64,000 bases of DNA. Source: Sphingopyxis sp. OPL5 (GTDB taxonomy: Bacteria > Pseudomonadota > Alphaproteobacteria > Sphingomonadales > Sphingomonadaceae). Shown here one piece after another: positions 8,528 through 16,934 of the stretch; position 1 is the stretch's first letter, and every line of letters starts with the position of its first letter. The translations under genes and the position numbers were made by a program. The stretch spans positions 2,102,001 to 2,166,000 of the forward strand of contig NZ_CP060725.1 of assembly GCF_003797775.2 (NCBI RefSeq), given 5' to 3'. Below the pieces are notes generated by a model, which worked only from the letters and a program-made list of their open reading frames with translations, was not told the DNA's origin and did no database searches.

Positions 8528-11077
8528 TCAGGGTACGATATTCACCAAACGGTCGGGGACCACAATCACCTTCTTCGGCGACGCACCGGCGAGCAGTTCG
8601 ACGATGCGCGGGCGCGCGAGCGCCGCGGCTTCGGTCGCTTCCTTGTCGAGACCCTTCGCGATCGTCATCGTATCGCGCAGCTTGCCCGCCATCTGGATCG
8701 CGATCGTCACCTCGTCATCGACGAGAAGTGCCGGATCGGCGTGCGGCCATGCGGCGTCGGCGATCATCGCGGTGGTTCGCTGGCCTTCCGGCAGCGCCGC
8801 CCAGGCTTCCTCGGCGAGGTGCGGCAGCATCGGTGCGACGAGCAGGATCAGGGTGCGGCACGCTTCGGCGCGGGTCGCCGAGGGGACGGCCTTCTCGACG
8901 TCATTGGCGAGGGCGTGGATTTTCGCGACCGCCTTGTTGAAGCCGAGCGCCTCGATGTCGGCGGCGACGCCGGCGATCGCCTGGTGCAGCTTGCGCGCGA
9001 GACCGTTGTCCTCGGCGCCGTCGCCGATATTTTCGGTGTCGCCGAACAGACGCCACAGGCGCTGGACGAAACGCCAGGCGCCCTCGATACCCGCCTCGCT
9101 CCACGGCAGGTCGCGCTCGGGCGGGCTGTCGGAGAGCATGAACCAGCGCGCCGCGTCGGCGCCATACTGGTCGAGGATGGCGTCGGGATCGACGACATTC
9201 TTCTTCGACTTCGACATCTTGATCACGCGGCCGACATCGACCCGCGCGCCATCGGATTCGAGCGTCGCACCCTCGGCGCTGCGGCTGATCTCGTCGGGGG
9301 TGAAGTAGAGCGGCGGCAGGCCTTCGCCCTGATCGCGACTATAGGTCTCGTGCGTCACCATGCCCTGCGTGAACAGGCTGGCGAAGGGCTCCTTGATGTC
9401 GATCATCCCCAGCTTGTTGAGCGCGCGCGTCCAGAAGCGCGCGTAGAGCAGGTGGAGGATCGCATGCTCGATGCCGCCGATATACTGGTCGACGGGCAGC
9501 CAGCGGCGGATCACCTCGGGATCGAAGGGCTTGTCCGACGGCGCCGAGGCGAAGCGCAGGAAATACCAGCTGGAGTCGACGAAGGTGTCGAGCGTGTCGG
9601 TTTCGCGCACCGCTTCGCCGCCGCACGACGGGCAGGCGACATGTTTCCAGGTCGGATGGCGATCGAGCGGATTGCCGGGGACCGAGAAATCGGCGTCCTC
9701 GGGCAGCACGACGGGAAGCTGCGCTTTCGGCACCGGGACCAGACCGCAGGCGTCGCAATGGATGAAGGGGATCGGGGTGCCCCAGTAGCGCTGGCGCGAG
9801 ACGCCCCAGTCGCGCAGGCGCCACACGGTCGTGCCCTTGCCCCAGCCCTCATGCTCGGCGCGCGCGACGATCGCGGCTTTGGCCTCGTCGATCGTCATGC
9901 CGTCGAGGAAGTGGCTGTTCACCAGCTTGCCGGGGCCGGTGTAGGCCTCGTCGCCGCTGAAATGCTGCGCGGTCTCGTCGCCATCGGCGATCACGCGGAG
10001 GACGGGCAGTTCGTACTTTCTCGCGAAATCAAGGTCGCGCTGGTCGTGCGCCGGGCAGCCGAAGATCGCGCCGGTGCCATAATCCATCAGCACATAGTTC
10101 ACGACCCACACGGGCAGGTGCAGCGCGGGGTCGAGCGGATGTTCGACCGCGAGGCCGGTGTCGAAGCCGAGCTTTTCCGCGGTGTCGATCTGCTCGGCGG
10201 CGGTGCCCTGACGGCGGCATTCCTCGATGAACGCGGCCAGTTCGGGCGCGTCCTTCGCCAACTTCTCGGCAAGCGGATGGTCGGGCGAGATCGCCGCGAA
10301 GCTCGCCCCATAGAGCGTGTCGGGGCGCGTCGTGAAGACGTCGAAGCCAGGCGCGCCGCCAGCGAGCTTGAAGCTGAATTCCAGCCCCTGCGACTTGCCG
10401 ATCCAGTTTTCCTGCATCAGCCGCACCTTGTCGGGCCAGCTGTCGAGGCCGCCGAGGCCGTCGAGCAGTTCCTCGGCGAAGTCGGTGATCTTCAAAAACC
10501 ACTGCGACAATTTCTTTTTCTCGACGAGCGCGCCCGAACGCCAGCCGCGGCCGTCGATCACCTGCTCGTTGGCGAGCACGGTCATGTCGACCGGGTCCCA
10601 GTTGACGTAGCTGTGCTTGCGCGTGACGAGGCCGTGCGCGAACAGGTCGAGGAACAAGGCCTGTTCCTGGCCGTAATAATCGGGCTCGCAGGTCGCGAGT
10701 TCGCGGCTCCAGTCGATCGCGAGACCGAGGCGTTTCAGCTGGCCGCGCATCGCGGCGATATTGTCGCGGGTCCAGCCGCCGGGGTGGACGCCCTTTTCCA
10801 TCGCGGCATTTTCGGCGGGCATGCCGAACGCGTCCCAGCCCATCGGGTGGAGAACGTCGTGGCCGGTCATCTTCTTGAACCGCGCGAGAACGTCGCCCAT
10901 CGCATAGTTGCGGACATGACCCATGTGGATGCGCCCCGAGGGATAGGGGAACATCTCGAGGATATAGGCCTTCGGCTTGTCCGCCGTCTCGGTCGTGGCA
11001 AAGCTGTTCGCGGCCTCCCACGCCGCCTGCCAGCGGGCATCGGCGGCGAGGGCGCCAAAGCGCGGTTCGCGGGTCAT
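8528..11077 (-). CDS. leuS: Leucyl-tRNA synthetase
   Basis: 849 aa class I synthetase charging tRNA-Leu. The HIGH-type motif ([11 protein letters not shown]) is near residue 45. A CP1 editing domain with [11 protein letters not shown] follows in the first third, [13 protein letters not shown] near the middle, and the KMSKS loop ([10 protein letters not shown]) near residue 620. The C-terminal anticodon-binding helical domain is complete. It heads the leuS-lptE-holA unit. Start chosen at the first ATG; no better-placed alternative is visible. Confidence 0.95.
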   Translation of the reverse strand: MTREPRFGALAADARWQAAWEAANSFATTETADKPKAYILEMFPYPSGRIHMGHVRNYAMGDVLARFKKMTGHDVLHPMGWDAFGMPAENAAMEKGVHPGGWTRDNIAAMRGQLKRLGLAIDWSRELATCEPDYYGQEQALFLDLFAHGLVTRKHSYVNWDPVDMTVLANEQVIDGRGWRSGALVEKKKLSQWFLKITDFAEELLDGLGGLDSWPDKVRLMQENWIGKSQGLEFSFKLAGGAPGFDVFTTRPDTLYGASFAAISPDHPLAEKLAKDAPELAAFIEECRRQGTAAEQIDTAEKLGFDTGLAVEHPLDPALHLPVWVVNYVLMDYGTGAIFGCPAHDQRDLDFARKYELPVLRVIADGDETAQHFSGDEAYTGPGKLVNSHFLDGMTIDEAKAAIVARAEHEGWGKGTTVWRLRDWGVSRQRYWGTPIPFIHCDACGLVPVPKAQLPVVLPEDADFSVPGNPLDRHPTWKHVACPSCGGEAVRETDTLDTFVDSSWYFLRFASAPSDKPFDPEVIRRWLPVDQYIGGIEHAILHLLYARFWTRALNKLGMIDIKEPFASLFTQGMVTHETYSRDQGEGLPPLYFTPDEISRSAEGATLESDGARVDVGRVIKMSKSKKNVVDPDAILDQYGADAARWFMLSDSPPERDLPWSEAGIEGAWRFVQRLWRLFGDTENIGDGAEDNGLARKLHQAIAGVAADIEALGFNKAVAKIHALANDVEKAVPSATRAEACRTLILLVAPMLPHLAEEAWAALPEGQRTTAMIADAAWPHADPALLVDDEVTIAIQMAGKLRDTMTIAKGLDKEATEAAALARPRIVELLAGASPKKVIVVPDRLVNIVP

Positions 11078-11125
11078 TCGTTTTTACCCCGTTGATGTCT
11101 GTCGGCGCGTGTCCGCGCCGGGTTA

Positions 11126-11599
11126 TTAGCCCTCGAAGGCCGAACGGCGCAGGTCGCGAGCGCGGGTGAGGATGATTTCCTCGAGCTTCTGGACCGTCGC
11201 CGCCTGAACCGGCGCGTCGACCCAGGTGCCGCCCTGCGCGACCTGGCGCGAGGCGGCGACGCGCAGCGCGTCGGCGCGCAGATCGCGGTCGAGGATCGAC
11301 ACGGTGACCTTCATCCGCTCGTTCGGGTTGCCGGGGTTGGCGTACCAGTCGGTGATGATGACGCCGCCCGACGAATCGGCCTGGAGCAGCGGCATGAACG
11401 ACAGCGCGTCGAGGCTGGCGCGCCACAGATAGGAGTTCACGCCGATCGTCGTGACTTGCGACGCGGCGAGGTCGGCACGCGGCCGTTCCTTGCCGCCGCA
11501 CCCCGAAAGGCCGAGCGCCGCGACCCCGAGGAGCGCGAGCGTGGCCGAACGGCGACCGAGCGTGGCGCCGAACTTGGCAGGGACGGAAAGCTGGAACAT
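11126..11599 (-). CDS. DUF3576 domain lipoprotein
   Basis: 157 aa from the ATG at 11599, preceded by AAGG at suitable spacing; a longer in-frame reading would put 32 odd residues before the signal peptide. The N-terminus is a lipoprotein signal (LALLGVAALGLSGC). The remainder (GVNSYLWRASLDALSFMPL, GGVIITDWYANP, NERMKVTVSILDR) matches the DUF3576 family, common just upstream of leuS in alphaproteobacteria. It probably sits in the periplasmic face of the envelope. No biochemical role is known to me. Confidence 0.8.
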   Translation of the reverse strand: MFQLSVPAKFGATLGRRSATLALLGVAALGLSGCGGKERPRADLAASQVTTIGVNSYLWRASLDALSFMPLLQADSSGGVIITDWYANPGNPNERMKVTVSILDRDLRADALRVAASRQVAQGGTWVDAPVQAATVQKLEEIILTRARDLRRSAFEG

Positions 11600-11864
11600 G
11601 CCGGAACACCTTATACATCGGGCGCGGGCGACCGCCGCGCTTGCTGGATTTCCAGCGTCTCTATCGCCGTTGCCGCGCGGCGGCAAGCGCGGCAATCGGC
11701 TTGTTCGCGGCGTTCATCGGGGAGACAGCTTGGCGTCGCACTGTGGTGATCGCGCAACAGCCCCGCGAAATATGGGGCATAAAGAATTGCTTTCTCGCGA
11801 ATCACTGGAAAAGTCGGTGCGTTCGGCCTATCTGATGAGGGTACTGGGGTTGGAGTCGCAGACA

Positions 11865-12578
11865 ATGCCGCGCAGCAAGCGCCATTTCTGGAAAGCAGGG
11901 GTCGTCGTTTTGGCGACGGTTTCGCTTGCCCTGCCCCCCGCTCTCGCCGCGATGAGCCGCGCCGACCGCATCCGCGAAACAAGCCTGTCGGAAACCCTGC
12001 TGGGGCAATTCACCCCCGCTTCGGGCGATCCGCGCCTGATCGCACGCTATGCCAAGGTGTCGGCCGATGCGCGCAGCAACTTCAGCTTCACCCCCGCGCT
12101 GACCGACGAGAATCGTCAGAACCGGGCGATCACCGTGGTGATTCGCGCCCGCGACGACGCCTCGAGCGCCGCGATGACCTCGGCGCTGGTGCAGGGCCGC
12201 AAGGCCCCCGTCGCGATCACGCCCGTCGCTTATAATCTCGGCGCTTCGGTCGGGTTCGAGAAATTCGTGACCCCGACGCTGCCGCGCGGCATCGACCTGC
12301 GCAACCTGCCGCAGGCGAAGGCGCCCGAGCAGAATGAAAAGAAATCGCGCTTCGCGACGCGTATGCTGGCGCGCCCGAGCGATCCCGCCGGCGCGACCGA
12401 TCGCCTGACCGCGCCCGGCGACGACCAGGCTGTCGATGTCGTCAGCAGCTATCGCCTGACCAAGAATCTCGATGTGACTGCCGGGGTGCGGTACAAGAGC
12501 GAGGACAGCGTCCAGCCGCTGACCGACACCCGCCGCGACAGCCAGGCGGTGTATGTGGGCACCGCGTTCCGCTTCTAG
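11865..12578 (+). CDS. Secreted envelope protein with a beta-strand C-terminus, function unknown
   Basis: 237 aa from the ATG at 11865, which has GGAG nine bases upstream; earlier in-frame starts have no ribosome binding site. An N-terminal hydrophobic signal (VVVLATVSLALPPALAA) is followed by a soluble, Ala/Arg-rich middle. The end alternates polar and apolar residues (LDVTAGVRYKSED, then AVYVGTAFRF) and finishes in aromatic-Arg-Phe, like the last strands of an outer membrane barrel. It is too short and has too few strands for a full porin. It is divergent from the DUF3576 gene; 11600-11864 between them holds only the two promoters' space. Confidence 0.6.
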   Translation: MPRSKRHFWKAGVVVLATVSLALPPALAAMSRADRIRETSLSETLLGQFTPASGDPRLIARYAKVSADARSNFSFTPALTDENRQNRAITVVIRARDDASSAAMTSALVQGRKAPVAITPVAYNLGASVGFEKFVTPTLPRGIDLRNLPQAKAPEQNEKKSRFATRMLARPSDPAGATDRLTAPGDDQAVDVVSSYRLTKNLDVTAGVRYKSEDSVQPLTDTRRDSQAVYVGTAFRF

Positions 12579-12597
12579 CCTGCATCGCTATTTGGCC

Positions 12598-12687
12598 CAT
12601 GGTGGCCTGCAAATGGCGACCTTTCGCGCTTCCGGTGCTCACGTACAGACGTACGCTGCGCTCCGGGTCGCGAAACGCCACCATTTT
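12598..12687. repeat. Large imperfect palindrome between convergent genes
   Basis: Nested complementary segments: ATGGTGGC at the left edge with GCCACCAT at the right, TTTCGCG (12622-12628) with CGCGAAA (12669-12675), and an ACGTAC-centred core. It lies between the ends of the envelope protein gene and the ThiE-like gene. It could serve as a shared terminator or be a copy of a dispersed palindrome; there is no T-run. Confidence 0.55.
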
Positions 12688-12718
12688 CGACTCACCCTGA
12701 ACCAAATATCGACGCAGT

Positions 12719-13336
12719 CTATCTGCGCGGTTTTGTCGCCTTTTCCAGCCAATGATCGATCGCCGCCCATCCGGGAGCGAGGCCGCTTGCCCTGCTCGCG
12801 CGGTGGAGCGCGCGCGCGCGCGCCGGGGTGAGGCCGCCGAGCGCGACCGGCCGGGCGCCGCTCAGCCGCGCGAGGCCGAGCCACGCCGCGCGGCCGAGCG
12901 CCGGGGCGCCGGGATGCGAGCGGGTCGGGTGGAGCGGCGAGACAAAGGCGAGGTCGGCGCGCGCGCGGCGCGCGGCGCGGGCTTCGCGGGGGTCGTGGAC
13001 GGGCATCGAGACGATCAGGCCGAGGCGGCGCGCCTGCGGCGCATGCTTGGCATGATGCCGGCGCAGGTGAACGCCGCCGGCGCCCCAACGCCGCGCCAGC
13101 GCGGGTCGTCCGGCGAGCAGCAACAGGAGGCTGCGGGTTTTGGCGATTCGCGCGAGGCGGCGGACCAGCCGCCAGCGATCGCCCGGCGCGCGGTCGTCGT
13201 CGCGGATGACGATGCCGCTGCCCGGCGGCAGCGCGGCGGCGGCGGCGAGCACCGCATCGCCGAGCCGCGCATCGGTGAACAGCCAGCGCCGCGGCAGTCG
13301 GCCCGATGGTCTTGAGAAGGGGTGGCGCCGGGGCAT
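12719..13336 (-). CDS. ThiE/TenI-like thiamine phosphate synthase family protein
   Basis: 205 aa TIM-barrel protein. The family signatures visible are IVIRDDD near the start, GVHLRRHH, DLAFVSPLHPTRSHPGAPALG (the phosphate-loop/active-site segment of ThiE) and VALGGLTP near the end. Spacing matches thiamine phosphate synthase, which joins HMP-PP and HET-P. The sequence is unusually Arg/Ala-rich, and the classic ThiE lysine of the FPTxSK motif is replaced. It may therefore be TenI-like or a divergent paralogue rather than the main ThiE. Divergent from the PLP-protein gene. Confidence 0.65.
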   Translation of the reverse strand: MPRRHPFSRPSGRLPRRWLFTDARLGDAVLAAAAALPPGSGIVIRDDDRAPGDRWRLVRRLARIAKTRSLLLLLAGRPALARRWGAGGVHLRRHHAKHAPQARRLGLIVSMPVHDPREARAARRARADLAFVSPLHPTRSHPGAPALGRAAWLGLARLSGARPVALGGLTPARARALHRASRASGLAPGWAAIDHWLEKATKPRR

Positions 13337-13398
13337 CGGCTTTTCTATAGGCGCGTCGCCGCCGCGCGCAACGCGTGGGCGCCAGCGAAGGATCGGAC

Positions 13399-14058
13399 AT
13401 GGACAGTGCAGCGCAGCGATTGGCCGGGGTCGAAGCGGGAATCGCCGCCGCCGCGGCGCGTGCGGGACGCAAAGCGAGTGACGTCCAGCTGGTCGCGGTG
13501 TCGAAGACGCACGACTCTTCGACGATTCGCCCGCTGATCGCCGCCGGACAGCGCCATTTCGGCGAGAATCGCGTCCAGGAAGCGGCGGGCAAATGGCCCG
13601 AACTGCGCGGCGGAACGTCCGATATCGTGCTCCACCTGATCGGGCAGCTGCAATCGAACAAGGCCGAGGAAGCCGTCGCGCTGTTCGACGCGATCCACTC
13701 GGTCGACCGGCCGTCGCTGGTCACCGCGCTGGCACGGGCGTGCGAGAAGGCGGGCGGGCAACCGCTGCTGTTCGTGCAGGTCAACATCGGCGACGAGGAA
13801 CAGAAGGGCGGCTGCGCGGTCGCCGACCTGCCCGCGCTGCTGGCGCAGGCAAAGGACGCGGGGCTGAAGATCGCCGGCCTGATGGCGATCCCGCCCGCCG
13901 ATGTCGCACCGACCCCCTATTTCGCGCTGCTCGACGAACTCGCCGAGCGGCATGGCCTGCCGCTGCGCTCGATGGGCATGAGCGGCGATTACGAGAGCGC
14001 GGTGATGCTCGGCGCGACGCACGTGCGCGTGGGGACCGCGCTGTTCGGGGCGCGGTAA
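13399..14058 (+). CDS. YggS/PROSC family PLP-binding protein
   Basis: 219 aa. The ATG at 13399 follows GAAGGA; an in-frame ATG at 13375 has no such site. PLP-attaching lysine is Lys36 in VAVSKTH. Other family marks: FGENRVQEA, HLIGQLQSNK, VNIGDEEQKGG, GLMAIPP, SMGMSGDYESA and the final VRVGTALFG. These single-domain alanine-racemase-fold proteins buffer cytoplasmic pyridoxal phosphate rather than catalyse a known reaction. In many bacteria the gene adjoins proC or cell-division genes; here it is followed by a palindrome and mutS. Confidence 0.9.
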   Translation: MDSAAQRLAGVEAGIAAAAARAGRKASDVQLVAVSKTHDSSTIRPLIAAGQRHFGENRVQEAAGKWPELRGGTSDIVLHLIGQLQSNKAEEAVALFDAIHSVDRPSLVTALARACEKAGGQPLLFVQVNIGDEEQKGGCAVADLPALLAQAKDAGLKIAGLMAIPPADVAPTPYFALLDELAERHGLPLRSMGMSGDYESAVMLGATHVRVGTALFGAR

Positions 14059-14105
14059 AGACCCCTCCCTTGGGGGGCAAACGACCGGTTGCGACCGAAA
14101 CACGA

Positions 14106-14195
14106 CGTCGCCCCCGCGAAGGCGGGGGCCGCTAACGGCCTATTTCCGTATCGCTGCGTAAACCGACAGCGGCCCCCGCCTTCGCAGGAGCGACG
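14106..14195. repeat. Long inverted repeat (28-nt arms) between the PLP-protein gene and mutS
   Basis: Arms 14106-14133 and 14168-14195 are complementary over 28 positions with two mismatches, and the inner 18 are perfect; the spacer is 34 bases. Sequence is of the CCCCCGCCTTCGC type. It would fold into a very stable RNA hairpin after the upstream gene. Confidence 0.75.
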
Positions 14196-14282
14196 GTTTA
14201 AAGAACGTCCGCTTCCTACCTCAAAGCCGACATTCGCTACCCGCGCCTTGCCATGCGCCCCCCAATCACTAATCAGGGCGCG

Positions 14283-16934
14283 ATGTCCGCAACCGCCGCC
14301 CTTTCCGCCGCCAAGCCCTCCGCCCCGACGCCGATGATGGCGCAATATTGGTCGCTCAAGGAAAAGGCGGGCGATTGCCTGCTCTTCTATCGCATGGGCG
14401 ACTTCTTCGAACTCTTCTTCGACGATGCCAAGGCCGCCGCCGCGACGCTCGACATCGCATTGACGTCGCGCGGCGAACATGGCGGCGAACCGGTGCCGAT
14501 GTGCGGCGTACCGGTGCATGCCGCCGAATCCTATCTCGCGCGGCTGATCCGCGCCGGGCACCGCGTCGCAATCGCCGAACAGGTCGAAAGCCCCGCCGAG
14601 GCCAAGGCGCGCGGCGGATCGAAAGCGCTCGTCGCGCGCGCGATCGTGCGTTTCGTCACCGCGGGCACGCTGACCGAGGAAAGCCTGCTCGAAGGGCGCA
14701 GCGCCAACCGGCTCGCGGCGCTCGCCGAGGTCGGCAGCGAGGGCGAGGTCGCGATCGCCGCCGCCGATATCTCGACCGGGCGGTTCGAGGTCGTCGCGGT
14801 GCGCCGCGAGGCGGTCGACGCCGAACTCGCTCGCCTGGCGCCGTCTGAATTGCTGGTCAGCGAGAGTATCGGCGACCTGCCCGCGTGGAGCGTGCGCCAG
14901 GTCGTGCGCCGCCCGACCGCCGATTTTGCCAGCAACGCCGGCCAGAAACGGCTCGAATCGCTGTTCGGTGTGCAGACCCTCGACGGCTTCGGCCAATTCT
15001 CGCGCGGCGAAATCGCCGCGATGGGCGCGATCGCCGCCTATCTCGACCATGTAGGCACCGGCACGACCGTCTTCCTCCAGCCGCCGGTACGTCACCTCGC
15101 CTCGGGGCGCATGGCGATCGACGCCGCGACGCGCGAAAGCCTCGAACTCGTGCGCACCATGGCCGGCGCGCGTGACGGCAGCCTGCTCGGCACCATCGAC
15201 CGCACCGTCACTGCGGCGGGCGCGCGGCTGCTCGCCGACGATCTCGCGAGCCCGCTCACCGACAAGGACGCGATCCTCGACCGGCTCGACCTCGTCGACG
15301 CCTTCGCGCGCGATGCGCTGTGGCGCGGCGAACTCCGAAGTGACCTTCGCGCGCTGCCCGACGCCGGCCGCGCGCTCGGCCGCCTCGTCGCGGGGCGCGG
15401 CGGGCCCCGCGACCTTGCCCAGTTGCGCGATGCGCTCGGCGGCGCGCGCCTCTTGCGCGAACGGCTCGGCCGCCGCGCCGACCTGCCGCCCTTGCTCACC
15501 CGCCTGCTTCCCGGCCTCGGCGGCCATGGCGCGCTCGTCGACGAACTCAGCCGCGCCTTGATCGAAACCCCGCCGGTCGACGCCGCGCAGGGCGGTTATG
15601 TCGCCGAAGGCTATGATCATGCGCTCGACGCGCTGCGCGAGACCGCGCGCGACGGGCGCAAGGCGATCGCCGCGCTGGAAGCCGATTATCGCGACCGCAC
15701 CGGCATCGCCGCGCTCAAGATCCGCCACAACGGCGTGCTCGGCTATCATGTCGAGGTGCCCGCGAAGCACGCCGACGCGCTGATGGCACCCGAATCGGGC
15801 TTCACCCACCGCCAGACCCTCGCCGGGGTGGTGCGCTTCAACTCGTCGGACCTGCACGAGGCGGCGAGCCGCGTGACCCAGGCGGGCGTCCACGCCATCG
15901 CCGCCGAGGCCGCGCATCTCGAAGCGCTCACCGACGCCGCGACCGCGCGCCGCGAAGCGATCGCCGCATCGTGCGACGTGCTCGCGCGGCTCGACGTCGC
16001 CGCCGCGCTCGCCGACCATGCGATGAGCCACAATTGGTGCCGCCCCGACCTCGCCGACACCCCGTGCCTCGACGTCACCGGCGGCCGCCACCCGGTCGTC
16101 GAAGCGGCGCTGGCCAAGGCGGGCGAACGCTTCGTCCCCAACGATCTGTCGCTGTCGGAGGCCGACCGGCTCTGGCTCGTCACCGGGCCGAACATGGGCG
16201 GTAAATCGACCTTCCTGCGCCAGAATGCGCTGATCGTCGTGCTCGCGCAGGCCGGGGGCTTCGTCCCTGCGGCTTCGGCGAGGCTCGGCCTCGTCGACCG
16301 CCTCTTCAGCCGCGTCGGCGCCAGCGACAATCTCGCGCGCGGGCGCTCGACCTTCATGGTCGAAATGGTCGAAACCGCCGCGATCCTCGCGCAGGCGACC
16401 CCGCAAAGCTTCGTCATCTTGGACGAGGTCGGGCGCGGCACCTCGACCTATGACGGGCTTGCGCTCGCCTGGGCGGTGGTCGAGGCCGTCCACGAAGTGA
16501 ACAAGTGCCGCTGCCTGTTCGCGACCCATTATCACGAACTCACCCGCCTCGCCGAAAGCCTCGACGCGCTCTCGCTCCACCATGTCCGCGCCCGCGAATG
16601 GCAGGGCGACCTCGTCCTCCTCCACGAGCTCGCCGACGGCCCCGCCGACCGCAGCTACGGCCTCGCGGTCGCGCGCCTCGCCGGCGTCTCGCCCAAGGTG
16701 GTGAAGCGCGCCGAAGCGGTGCTCGCGAAGCTCGAAGCCGGGCGCGAAAAGACCGGCGGCCTCGCGGCGGGGCTCGACGACCTGCCGCTGTTCGCCGCGA
16801 CGCTTGCCGCTGAACCCGCGCCGGTGACGGATGCGCTGCGCGAGGCGCTCGCAAACATCGATCCCGACGCGCTCACCCCGCGCGAGGCGCTCGACGCACT
16901 CTACCGGCTCAAGGCGACCGGGGGCGAGGTATGA
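14283..16934 (+). CDS. mutS: DNA mismatch repair protein MutS
   Basis: 883 aa from 14283, which has AGGG just upstream; an in-frame ATG at 14253 is possible. Mismatch-reading motif GDFFELF is at residues 39-45 (Phe41, Glu43). Connector, lever and clamp domains follow, then the ATPase with Walker A GPNMGGKST near residue 636, Walker B FVILDEVGRGTSTYDG, and the ATHYHEL histidine motif. It binds mispairs as a dimer and recruits MutL. The last codon overlaps the glnD start by ATGA, an arrangement suggesting translational coupling. Confidence 0.95.
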   Translation: MSATAALSAAKPSAPTPMMAQYWSLKEKAGDCLLFYRMGDFFELFFDDAKAAAATLDIALTSRGEHGGEPVPMCGVPVHAAESYLARLIRAGHRVAIAEQVESPAEAKARGGSKALVARAIVRFVTAGTLTEESLLEGRSANRLAALAEVGSEGEVAIAAADISTGRFEVVAVRREAVDAELARLAPSELLVSESIGDLPAWSVRQVVRRPTADFASNAGQKRLESLFGVQTLDGFGQFSRGEIAAMGAIAAYLDHVGTGTTVFLQPPVRHLASGRMAIDAATRESLELVRTMAGARDGSLLGTIDRTVTAAGARLLADDLASPLTDKDAILDRLDLVDAFARDALWRGELRSDLRALPDAGRALGRLVAGRGGPRDLAQLRDALGGARLLRERLGRRADLPPLLTRLLPGLGGHGALVDELSRALIETPPVDAAQGGYVAEGYDHALDALRETARDGRKAIAALEADYRDRTGIAALKIRHNGVLGYHVEVPAKHADALMAPESGFTHRQTLAGVVRFNSSDLHEAASRVTQAGVHAIAAEAAHLEALTDAATARREAIAASCDVLARLDVAAALADHAMSHNWCRPDLADTPCLDVTGGRHPVVEAALAKAGERFVPNDLSLSEADRLWLVTGPNMGGKSTFLRQNALIVVLAQAGGFVPAASARLGLVDRLFSRVGASDNLARGRSTFMVEMVETAAILAQATPQSFVILDEVGRGTSTYDGLALAWAVVEAVHEVNKCRCLFATHYHELTRLAESLDALSLHHVRAREWQGDLVLLHELADGPADRSYGLAVARLAGVSPKVVKRAEAVLAKLEAGREKTGGLAAGLDDLPLFAATLAAEPAPVTDALREALANIDPDALTPREALDALYRLKATGGEV

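Noticed and set aside
8519..11095. 858-codon plus-strand frame opposite leuS
   Set aside because: Shadow of leuS, no domain and low-complexity Arg/Asp-rich sequence.
13989..16625. 878-codon minus-strand frame opposite mutS
   Set aside because: Shadow of mutS. Same type of artefact as opposite glnD (17228-19339), pheT (25912-27498) and the aminopeptidase (57598-59583).
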